DNA of 8,996 bases from Verrucomicrobiota bacterium (GTDB taxonomy: Bacteria; Verrucomicrobiota; Verrucomicrobiia; Chthoniobacterales; UBA10450), in the NCBI GenBank assembly GCA_003218615.1, contig QHOD01000132.1, positions 1 to 8,996 on the forward strand, read 5' to 3'. Positions 1-5,655 of this stretch are shown in pieces. Position numbers and translations under genes: made by a program. Numbering within the stretch: position 1 is the stretch's first letter; the number at the start of each line of letters is the position of its first letter. The notes under the pieces were generated by a model. The model made no database searches, was not told where the DNA came from, and was given only the letters and a program-made list of their open reading frames with translations.

Positions 1-2
1 CA

Positions 3-548
3 ACTCCAAAATCGATCCCCAAAAAAGTCGTGTTGGCAAAGGCTTCTCCCAAGCCATCGCCGAAAGTGAGATCGAGCCCGACAAAATCGGCTGAAAAGGC
101 AAAGAAAGCCGACGCAAACGCAGAGAAAAAGGAGATCGCGAAGCCCACTCCAGCGAAAAACGGATCGTCATCTCAGGCCGGCGCGGGGAAAACAGGTTCA
201 GCGGGCAAAGGTGGCCATGCCGGGGGCGGGAGCAGCGCGTCGGAGTTCGGGTGGTATGGCAACATGCTGCATGACCGCTTTTACAGCGCATGGAGCCAGC
301 CGACGACCAACATTGTTTCCGGTGCCAAGATTTCGACGCTGGTCAAAGTTCGAATCGAAAAAGATGGGCGTGTCTCGAGTTTCGAAATCGTCAAGCCCTC
401 TGAAAATATTGTCGTGAATGAGTCGGTAGCGGCGATTGCGAAACGCGTAACCCAAGTCGACCCGCTGCCCACCGGCCTTGGTGACGGCGATCATTACGAT
501 GTGAAAATTAATTTCGAGTTAAATACCGAGCAGGAGACGGCGAAATGA
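3..548 (+). CDS. TonB/TolA-like energy transducer, C-terminal part (5' end outside window)
   Basis: The frame is open through the left edge, so the true start lies upstream; the GTG at 30 is only an internal candidate. The visible product begins with a Lys/Ala/Pro-rich segment of about 55 residues, then a Gly/Ser-rich linker (nt about 165-240), then a globular domain of about 95 residues (nt about 243-535). That domain has the TonB/TolA C-terminal pattern: a WYGNMLHDRFYSAW helix, a strand KVRIEKDGRVSSFEIVKPS, a helix with SVAAIAKRV, then a final strand DVKINFEL. Proteins of this family sit in the inner membrane with an ExbB/ExbD or TolQ/TolR motor and span the periplasm, using a charged or Pro-rich rod to pass energy to outer-membrane partners. 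The membrane helix and motor genes would be to the left, unseen. TolA versus TonB cannot be decided here. Its TGA overlaps the next ATG as ATGA, as in translationally coupled operons. Confidence 0.8.
   Translation, partial: TPKSIPKKVVLAKASPKPSPKVRSSPTKSAEKAKKADANAEKKEIAKPTPAKNGSSSQAGAGKTGSAGKGGHAGGGSSASEFGWYGNMLHDRFYSAWSQPTTNIVSGAKISTLVKVRIEKDGRVSSFEIVKPSENIVVNESVAAIAKRVTQVDPLPTGLGDGDHYDVKINFELNTEQETAK
532..536 (+). promoter_or_regulatory. Shine-Dalgarno site AGGAG before the ATG at 545
   Basis: AGGAG at 532-536 lies 8 nt before the ATG at 545, inside the end of the TonB-like gene. It is the best ribosome binding site seen in the window, and it suggests that a real downstream gene starts, or once started, at 545. 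Confidence 0.45.
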
Positions 549-655
549 TGAAATCCCTCCGCGCCTGGTATTCGATGAATCGGATGTCGCTCGCGTTGCC
601 GAAACAAGCCTCTACTATCCCGCTAGTATTCTTTCGCGAATTTCTCGTCAATTAA
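545..655 (+). CDS. 36-codon frame after the TonB-like gene; possible remnant of a truncated gene
   Basis: This short frame starts MMKSLRAWYSMNRMSL and ends at TAA 653-655. In its favour are the ATGA overlap with the TonB-like gene and the AGGAG site 8 nt upstream. Against it are its small size, the lack of any recognisable domain or clear signal peptide, and the fact that its last 33 bp are antisense to the 3' end of sufD. In Tol-type clusters the tolA-like gene is normally followed by tolB, so this could be the surviving start of such a gene cut off when the suf cluster came to lie here. It could equally be a small protein of its own or chance. I cannot assign a function. Confidence 0.22.
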   Translation: MMKSLRAWYSMNRMSLALPKQASTIPLVFFREFLVN

Positions 656-1948
656 CCGATTCAAGTGATCAGCTATCGCCGCGTGATCGAGTCGTTGAAT
701 GACCTCGTTCAAGAAGCCGGTCACGATGAGGCGCTGGGCAACCGGAACGGGAATGCCACGCGTGCGGAGATAAAAAAGCTCATCCTTGTCGATCTGGCCG
801 GAGGTGGCACCGTGCGTGCAACGGACGTTGTCGGCGAGGATTTCGAGGCCCGGCATTGAGTTGGCTTCCGAATCGTCGCTCAAGAGCAGATTGCGCACCT
901 TTTGATACGCATCGGTGAAATGTGCGTGCGGTTCGACCCGGATGAGGCCGCCGAATGTGCTCCGGGCGCGGTCGTCGAGCGCGTTTTTATAAAGGAGATC
1001 GCTCGCGGTGTGCGGCGAGACGTGGTCTTGCAATGTGCGCGCATCAAACTCCTGAGCGCCGTTTGCGACCGAAATAGCGAGCAGGTCGCTGCGTCCGCCT
1101 TCGCCGATGAGACGGCTGAGACTTTCGAAGCGCGAATATTTTCCGCCAAGATGCAAATTCAGGCTCATGGCCGACGCGTCGTGATCTACGATTGTGGAAT
1201 TCATTTGCAAGGCGACGACGTTGGTCCCCCAGTTTTGCGCGCATATGTAAGTCACTTTCGCGCCCGGGCCGGCAATCAAGTCGTTGACCCCGCAGGCAAA
1301 TCCCGACGCTTGTGGGTCTAACGAGCGGAAATGCTCGGTCACGGTGACCTTCGCGAGCTCGTCTGTGACCAGGAGCAGATGCGGAAACACGGAAGCGTTC
1401 TCGCCATTGAGCCAATGGAAAATTTCGATCGGCAACTCGATCTCGACGCCGCGCGGCACGTAAAGAAAAGTGCCGGAAGAAACCAGCGCCTGATGGAGCG
1501 CGGCGAATTTGGCCGAGCCCAAGGTGGCCGGCTGCGACATGAAATATTTTTGAAATAATTCGCGGTGTTCGACCATGGCACGCTCAAGCGGCTGAAAAAT
1601 GACGCCACGTTTTTTCAGCTGATCGGAAACGACATCGCGTTCGATGAGCTGGTCGCCAGCAAAAATCAAACGCGCTGCAACTTTGTCGAGCCCGCGCGAT
1701 TGCTCGAGAATCGCGTTGCGCTGCATATCCGGTAATGTTCCGCCGACCTTGAACGGCGTCAGATTGAGAAGACCGACATTGGCAAATCGCCAGGCCTGGT
1801 CCTTCCGCGTCGGCGAAGGGAGCGACGCAAATTGTTTCCACGCATCCCATTGTTGCTCCCGAAACCATTCCGGAAAATCACGCGACTCGACTGGACCGGA
1901 AAGAACCGATCCGATCGCCGTTGTCTCATCATGAGCGACTGATGGCAT
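623..1948 (-). CDS. sufD: Fe-S cluster assembly protein SufD
   Basis: The 441-aa product is the SufD subunit of the cytoplasmic SufBC2D scaffold, which builds Fe-S clusters and is favoured under oxidative stress or iron limitation. The N-terminal part has the SufD helical pattern (W-x-x-F-x-S-L-P-S-P-T-R-K-D-x-A-W-R-F, about residues 37-55). The rest is the beta-helix core shared with SufB, including FLYVPRGVEIELPIEI (161-176) and the C-terminal CTHGATSGQIDKDELFYLRTRGI block (from 377). His379 in CTHGAT aligns by context with the E. coli SufD His360, reported as important for cluster assembly. Length is close to the usual 420-440. The ATG at 1948 lies 61 bp after sufB, and only a weak AGGA, placed very close, precedes it. 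The 3' end overlaps the convergent small frame by 33 bp. It is the last gene of the cluster; no sufS follows. Confidence 0.93.
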   Translation of the reverse strand: MPSVAHDETTAIGSVLSGPVESRDFPEWFREQQWDAWKQFASLPSPTRKDQAWRFANVGLLNLTPFKVGGTLPDMQRNAILEQSRGLDKVAARLIFAGDQLIERDVVSDQLKKRGVIFQPLERAMVEHRELFQKYFMSQPATLGSAKFAALHQALVSSGTFLYVPRGVEIELPIEIFHWLNGENASVFPHLLLVTDELAKVTVTEHFRSLDPQASGFACGVNDLIAGPGAKVTYICAQNWGTNVVALQMNSTIVDHDASAMSLNLHLGGKYSRFESLSRLIGEGGRSDLLAISVANGAQEFDARTLQDHVSPHTASDLLYKNALDDRARSTFGGLIRVEPHAHFTDAYQKVRNLLLSDDSEANSMPGLEILADNVRCTHGATSGQIDKDELFYLRTRGIPVPVAQRLIVTGFLNEVIQRLDHAAIADHLNRLIDEKFAKEY

Positions 1949-1962
1949 GATCCTAGACAGTA

Positions 1963-1984
1963 ACGGCGACCGTGAGGCCGCCGT
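1963..1984 (-). other. Short inverted repeat in the sufB-sufD spacer
   Basis: Arms ACGGCG (1963-1968) and CGCCGT (1979-1984) flank a 10-nt loop in the 61-bp gap between sufB and sufD. The RNA could form a 6-bp GC-rich stem that stabilises or attenuates the upstream message. No T-tract follows. A stem this short could be chance. Confidence 0.25.
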
Positions 1985-2009
1985 AGCTGAATTGGTTAGA
2001 GGTTAAAGA

Positions 2010-3419
2010 TTAGCCGACCGAGCCTTCCATCTCGAGCTCGATCAGGCGTTTGAGCTCGACGCTGTATTCCATCGGGAATTGACGGACGAGATCATTCACG
2101 AAACCGTTGACGCTTAAGCTCATGGCCTGCGCTTTGGTTAACCCGCGCTGTTGCATGTAGAAAATCTGCTCGGCGCTCACCTGGCTAACGCTTGCTTCGT
2201 GTTGCACGGCGTTGCCGGTACCGCGCACGGTGATTGCCGGATAGGTGTCCGTGCGGCTGGTCGAGTTGATAAGAAGCGCGTCACACTCGGTGTTGTTTTT
2301 GCAGTTTTTGAGATGTTTCGGCACATGCACCAAGCCGCGATAAGTGGCGCGGCCTTTGCCAATGGAGATCGATTTGGAAATAATGTTGCTGGTCGTTTCA
2401 TCGGCCGCGTGAATCATTTTCGCGCCGGTGTCCTGATGCTGGCCATCGTTGGCGAGAGCAATGGAAAGAACTTCACCACGCGCTTTTCGCCCTTTCATGA
2501 TTACGCCGGGATATTTCATGGTGAGGCGCGAACCAATATTGCAATCGATCCACTTGATCTCCGCGTCTTCATGGGCAAGCCCGCGTTTCGTTACCAGGTT
2601 GAAAACATTCGACGACCAGTTCTGCACGGTGATGTATTGGATCTTGGCGCCCTTGAGCGCGATCAATTCGACGACAGCACTGTGCAACGTGGTGGTGTTA
2701 AACTTCGGCGCCGTGCAACCTTCCATATAGGTCACTTCTGAACCTTCATCGGCAATGATGAGCGTCCGCTCGAATTGGCCGAAGTTTTCGGCGTTGATGC
2801 GGAAATAAGCCTGTAGCGGATGTTTCACTTTGACGCCCGGCGGCACGTAAATGAAGGAACCGCCGCTGAACACGGCGGAATTCAGCGCGCTGAACTTGTT
2901 GTCACCGATCGGGATGACTTTGCCGAACCATTTCCGGAAGATTTCTGGATGGTTCTTCAGTCCCTCTGTCGATCCAACGAAAATGACGCCTTGTTCGCCC
3001 ACCGCTTTCTTGATGTTGGAATAGACGGCTTCGCTGTCGAACTGCGCTTCCACACCGGCGAGAAATTTTCGTTCCTGCTCGGGAATGCCGAGGCGCTCGA
3101 ATGTGCGCTTGATGTCCTCCGGCACTTCATCCCAACTGCGTTTCGCCGTGGTCCCGGGGGAGAGATAGTAACGGATTTTGTCGAAATCGATCGCTTCGAG
3201 ATCTTTGCTCGCCCAGTGCGTGGGAAGCGGTTTTTCCAGAAAAGTCTTGAGGCCTCGGAGGCGAAACTCGCGCACCCAATCCGGGTCCTCTTTCACATCA
3301 GAGATATAATGGATCGTTTTCTCGCTGAGTCCGGCGCCCGCATCGCGCACGTGCACCTCCGGGTAAGCGAAGTCCCCGATGCTGCGATTAATATCGACTG
3401 CTTTGGTTTCCGTTTTCAT
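2010..3419 (-). CDS. sufB: Fe-S cluster assembly scaffold protein SufB
   Basis: The 469-aa product is SufB, the scaffold subunit on which the nascent Fe-S cluster is thought to form with SufD, powered by SufC. The sequence matches the family along its length: an N-terminal segment with DPDWVREFRLRGLK (45-58), a core with GSFIYVPPGVKVKHPLQAYF (187-206) and YITVQNWSSNVFNLVTKRG (262-280), and a C-terminal VQHEASVSQVSAEQIFYMQQRGL block (405-427). Cys379 (in NNTECDALL) and Glu408 (in QHEA) correspond, with a constant offset of 26, to E. coli Cys405 and Glu434, which are reported as essential. A CxxC-containing N-terminal extension is not present; only scattered cysteines occur. The gene begins 11 bp after sufC, and AAAGGA at 3425-3430 lies 5 nt before the ATG. 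Co-transcription with sufC and sufD is likely. Confidence 0.97.
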   Translation of the reverse strand: MKTETKAVDINRSIGDFAYPEVHVRDAGAGLSEKTIHYISDVKEDPDWVREFRLRGLKTFLEKPLPTHWASKDLEAIDFDKIRYYLSPGTTAKRSWDEVPEDIKRTFERLGIPEQERKFLAGVEAQFDSEAVYSNIKKAVGEQGVIFVGSTEGLKNHPEIFRKWFGKVIPIGDNKFSALNSAVFSGGSFIYVPPGVKVKHPLQAYFRINAENFGQFERTLIIADEGSEVTYMEGCTAPKFNTTTLHSAVVELIALKGAKIQYITVQNWSSNVFNLVTKRGLAHEDAEIKWIDCNIGSRLTMKYPGVIMKGRKARGEVLSIALANDGQHQDTGAKMIHAADETTSNIISKSISIGKGRATYRGLVHVPKHLKNCKNNTECDALLINSTSRTDTYPAITVRGTGNAVQHEASVSQVSAEQIFYMQQRGLTKAQAMSLSVNGFVNDLVRQFPMEYSVELKRLIELEMEGSVG

Positions 3420-3424
3420 TGTGA

Positions 3425-3430
3425 TCCTTT
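3425..3430 (-). promoter_or_regulatory. Shine-Dalgarno site of sufB
   Basis: On the minus strand AAAGGA lies 5 nt before the sufB ATG and fills most of the 11-bp sufC-sufB gap. This confirms the sufB start and suggests tight coupling to sufC. Confidence 0.55.
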
Positions 3431-4195
3431 TTACCTAAGCGCTGGTTCAGCCCTCTCTTCACGCGCCCAATCGTAACCTCGCTCTTCGAGCTCGAGAGCG
3501 AGCTCTTTCCGCCCGCTCCTAACGATTCGCCCCGCCACCATGACGTGGACGTAATCAGGCACGATGTAGTTCAGGAGGCGCTGATAGTGCGTGATTAACA
3601 ATACTCCAAGATCGGGGCCGCGCAACGAATTCACTCCATGGGCAACGGTCTTGAGCGCGTCGATGTCCAGGCCGCTGTCGGTCTCATCAAGAATGGCATA
3701 TTTCGGTTCGAGCATGGCCAGTTGCAGAATCTCGGTGCGCTTTTTTTCGCCACCGGAGAAGCCCTCGTTGACCGCGCGCGAGGTGAACGAGCGGTCCATC
3801 CTCAGCAACTCCATCTTTTCGTAAAGCTTGGCGTAATAATCGGTTGCCTCGAGCTCTTCGCCCTCAGGCAAACGCGACTGGATCGCCGCTCGGAGAAAAT
3901 TGGCGATGGTCACGCCGGGAACCTCGCTCGGATATTGGAAAGCCATGAAAAGGCCGCACCGGGCACGTTCATCGGGGTCGAGTTCAAGAAGATTTTCGCC
4001 ATCCATCAAGACTTTGCCTTTGGTGACCTCGTAATCCGGATGCCCGGCCAAGACCTTGGCGAGCGTGCTTTTCCCCGACCCGTTCGGCCCCATTAGCGCG
4101 TGTACTTCGCCGCGGGGAACGCGAAGAGTCAGGCCGCGAACGATTTGTTGGCCGCCGATCGTTACATGGAGATTTTCAACACTCAATTCTTTCAT
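3431..4195 (-). CDS. sufC: Fe-S cluster assembly ATPase SufC
   Basis: SufC is the ABC-type ATPase of the SufBC2D complex; its ATP-driven dimerisation remodels SufB/SufD for cluster formation in the cytoplasm. From the ATG at 4195 the product is 254 aa, typical for SufC. Motifs are intact: Walker A GPNGSGKST (36-44), Q-loop Gln87 in FQYPSEVPG, signature FSGGEKKR (146-153), Walker B YAILDETDSGLD (166-177) and the H-loop His203 in ITHYQRLL. The DETDSGLD and FQYPxExPG forms are characteristic of SufC rather than general transporters. The frame could begin five codons earlier at a TTG (4210), but the ATG gives the usual MKELSVENLH start and is preferred. No clear Shine-Dalgarno precedes it. It is the first gene of the order C-B-D. 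Confidence 0.96.
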   Translation of the reverse strand: MKELSVENLHVTIGGQQIVRGLTLRVPRGEVHALMGPNGSGKSTLAKVLAGHPDYEVTKGKVLMDGENLLELDPDERARCGLFMAFQYPSEVPGVTIANFLRAAIQSRLPEGEELEATDYYAKLYEKMELLRMDRSFTSRAVNEGFSGGEKKRTEILQLAMLEPKYAILDETDSGLDIDALKTVAHGVNSLRGPDLGVLLITHYQRLLNYIVPDYVHVMVAGRIVRSGRKELALELEERGYDWAREERAEPALR

Positions 4196-4209
4196 GATAG
4201 CGAACAGCA

Positions 4210-4238
4210 AATATACGCTGGTTTACGGGATGTGCGAA
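4210..4238 (-). promoter_or_regulatory. Candidate sigma70-type promoter of sufCBD
   Basis: On the minus strand TTCGCA (4233-4238, 4/6 to TTGACA) and TATATT (4210-4215, 5/6 to TATAAT) are separated by 17 nt. The predicted transcript start near 4203 would leave a leader of only about 8 nt before the sufC ATG, which would fit the missing Shine-Dalgarno. This is pattern matching only, and promoter rules for this organism are unknown. Confidence 0.3.
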
Positions 4239-4295
4239 TCGTCCGGTTTAGGGACCCGGATCAGATGGCGGGATCGCGGATTTCGCTGCGAGTTT

Positions 4296-4311
4296 GCGCA
4301 GACATCTGCGC
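4296..4311. promoter_or_regulatory. Perfect 7+7 bp inverted repeat upstream of sufC (possible operator)
   Basis: GCGCAGA and TCTGCGC are exact reverse complements separated by CA. They lie about 100 bp upstream of the sufC ATG, beyond the candidate promoter, and about 90 bp after the stop of the stress-protein gene. The compact two-fold symmetry is operator-like. It could also be an RNA hairpin ending the upstream gene, but no T-tract follows on the minus strand. No known SufR or IscR site was recognised in it. Confidence 0.35.
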
Positions 4312-4400
4312 TTTCCGGCGGGTATTGCGAATGGCGTTCCCGTCTTGGCACGCCCGTGCGGCCAGAACAACAGCGGTGGATCCCCGTTTCCTGTGCTAGC

Positions 4401-5240
4401 TCATCTCACCGTTTCGAGAGGCGACTCGGGAATCGCGAGCAGCGGACACGGTGCGTGTCGCAGGACCCGCTCGTTGTGACTTCCGCGAAATGCGTCGAGA
4501 AGGCCTGTCCTCCCGTCGGTTGACATGACGATAAGATCGGCGCTGATCTCGCGGGCGCTTGTCAGGATAGCTTCAATCACGTCGCCCTCTTTCGTAATCG
4601 TCTGCCAATCCCAGCCGGCCACTGCGGGCGTCGCCGCGGTCGGCATCGATTCTTCTTCCCCGACGTGAAGCAGACTAAATGTTCCGGAGTTGCAATCTAA
4701 CTGCTGAACCAATCCCGCCGCGCCGATGATGGCCGGCTCCGGCCGCGGCTTCGCGGCTAATGGAATCAATATTTTCCGGAGCGAAACAAGGCCATCGGCC
4801 AGCGAGACGAAGCCGCGCGTCCCGGCGGGAATAAAAAGGGTCATCTCTCCGGACTTTCGTGCCATAAGCTCCGAGATCGAGTGGCGCAGCCAATGCGCTC
4901 CGTGGTGGTGGTAAGCGGCGAGGACAATGAGATCGGCGCCATTCTGCGCGAGATATTGCAGCACTCCTTTGACCGGATCCGACCCGAGTCCGATGACCTT
5001 CTCCACATCGAGTCCAAGTTCCGCCACGGCCGCTTGGGGGCTGCCCGGCGGAAGAAGTTTCCAGCGTTCCAGGGTCTCGCGCACGCCGGGGAACTCCGTC
5101 CCGTCAATTTCATCATCAGAGACGTGAATCAGCGTTAGTTTGCTTTTGCCAATAAGCGCCGCTTTCAACGCGTGGGCGAACGCAACCAGGCTTGCTTCCG
5201 AAAAATCGGAAGAATGAAGTATCCTGCGAATGACTGGCAT
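4401..5240 (-). CDS. Tandem-domain universal stress protein (UspA family)
   Basis: From the ATG at 5240 the product is 279 aa with two Usp domains. Domain 1 (about 4-138) opens with RRILHSSDFSEAS; domain 2 (about 154-270) opens with RKILIPL. The last part of domain 2, STDGRTGLLDAFRGS then NERVLRHAPCPLLAIP, is the classic Usp C-terminus. The ATP-binding pattern G-x2-G-x9-G-S/T is nearly kept there, with Ser240 at the first Gly, then Gly243, Gly253 and Ser254. In domain 1 the corresponding stretch (AYHHHGAHWLRHSIS) lacks the Gly-Ser end, so it probably does not bind ATP the same way. Such cytoplasmic proteins help survival under starvation or redox stress; the partner is unknown. The frame extends upstream to 5378 (ATGs at 5285 and 5363), but the Usp fold begins right at 5240, so that start is preferred. 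It is co-oriented with sufC, 205 bp upstream of it. Confidence 0.88.
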   Translation of the reverse strand: MPVIRRILHSSDFSEASLVAFAHALKAALIGKSKLTLIHVSDDEIDGTEFPGVRETLERWKLLPPGSPQAAVAELGLDVEKVIGLGSDPVKGVLQYLAQNGADLIVLAAYHHHGAHWLRHSISELMARKSGEMTLFIPAGTRGFVSLADGLVSLRKILIPLAAKPRPEPAIIGAAGLVQQLDCNSGTFSLLHVGEEESMPTAATPAVAGWDWQTITKEGDVIEAILTSAREISADLIVMSTDGRTGLLDAFRGSHNERVLRHAPCPLLAIPESPLETVR

Positions 5241-5489
5241 CGCCAAGTGCAAGGGCCCCACCTTTGTGTCCGAGAATGCCCTCATTCGTTGGCAATCGCA
5301 AACGATTCCACTCTCATGCCGCAACCGGACCAACGTATAACGGGTCGCTACCTCACCCGGCATGGGAGCAAGGTCCAATTGGGAAATGACAGTTTGCGAC
5401 CGCTTATCCTCGCGAGCGGATTGTGTCTGACGGATATTGCCAATTGCGCTTTACGGCAAAATCGCCAATCTAAAATGCCGAAATACCAA
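5241..5489. other. Divergent intergenic region between the stress-protein gene and tRNA-Gln
   Basis: This stretch of about 250 bp must hold the promoters for both the leftward stress-protein gene and the rightward tRNA. The leftward gene's frame stays open through 5241-5378, so its start could lie here if the N-terminus is longer. I see no other gene, repeat or clear operator. A possible -10 for the tRNA is listed separately. Confidence 0.5.
5471..5476 (+). promoter_or_regulatory. Possible -10 box for tRNA-Gln
   Basis: TAAAAT (5/6 to TATAAT) would place the transcript start near 5483, about 7 nt before the mature tRNA end. A -35 is poor: TTTACG at 5450-5455 has only 15-nt spacing. The call is weak. 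Confidence 0.22.
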
Positions 5490-5563
5490 TACCCCGTGGT
5501 GTAACGGTAACACAGCGCCCTTTGGAGGCGTTATTCTTGGTTCGAATCCAAGCGGGGTAGCCA
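5490..5563 (+). tRNA. tRNA-Gln (anticodon TTG), CCA encoded
   Basis: The cloverleaf folds completely. The acceptor arm is TACCCCG (5490-5496) with CGGGGTA (5553-5559). The D stem is GTGT (5499-5502) with ACAC (5510-5513) around loop AACGGTA. The anticodon stem is GCGCC (5515-5519) with GGCGT (5527-5531, one G-T pair). The anticodon loop CTTTGGA gives TTG at 5522-5524, reading CAA as glutamine. The variable loop is TATT; the T stem CTTGG/CCAAG closes the loop TTCGAAT. The discriminator G5560 is followed by an encoded CCA (5561-5563). The U1-A72 pair is usual for tRNA-Gln. Position 37 is G, giving a G36-G37 pair, the sequence recognised by the TrmD m1G37 methylase. Confidence 0.95.
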
Positions 5564-5608
5564 GCGTTCCGCGAGCAACTCACTGCCAAAATCGAGGTTG
5601 AATGATAG

Positions 5609-5640
5609 CGCGGCGGGCCGATTGTTATCCTCTCGCCGCG
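5609..5640 (+). other. GC-rich hairpin between tRNA-Gln and the pseudokinase gene
   Basis: Arms CGCGGCG (5609-5615) and CGCCGCG (5634-5640) are exact complements with an 18-nt loop. They lie 46 nt after the tRNA and 15 nt before the next ATG. The hairpin could help end or process the tRNA transcript, or shape the leader of the following gene, where no Shine-Dalgarno is seen. No T-tract follows. Confidence 0.35.
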
Positions 5641-5655
5641 GCGAACTAACCGCTT

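Noticed and set aside
613..628. TACTA/TAGTA inverted repeat at the tonB/sufD junction, considered as a terminator
   Set aside because: The stem is only 5 bp, mostly A-T, and overlaps the sufD stop; it is too weak to call.
523..702. Open frame downstream of the TonB-like gene in the +1 frame, considered as a frameshifted continuation of a lost gene
   Set aside because: It has no usual start codon, no recognisable domain, and most of it is antisense to sufD.
902..1321. Rightward frame of 139 codons inside sufD
   Set aside because: It is antisense to a well conserved sufD region, has no recognisable domain and is explained by high GC content.
2151..3476. Long rightward frames (196 and 218 codons) across sufB
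   Set aside because: They are shadows of the conserved sufB gene; the translations have no family features and no plausible start context.
5490..5655. tRNA 3' end considered as an integration site for a mobile element
   Set aside because: No repeat of the tRNA end, integrase or phage gene is visible in the window, and the following gene looks chromosomal.
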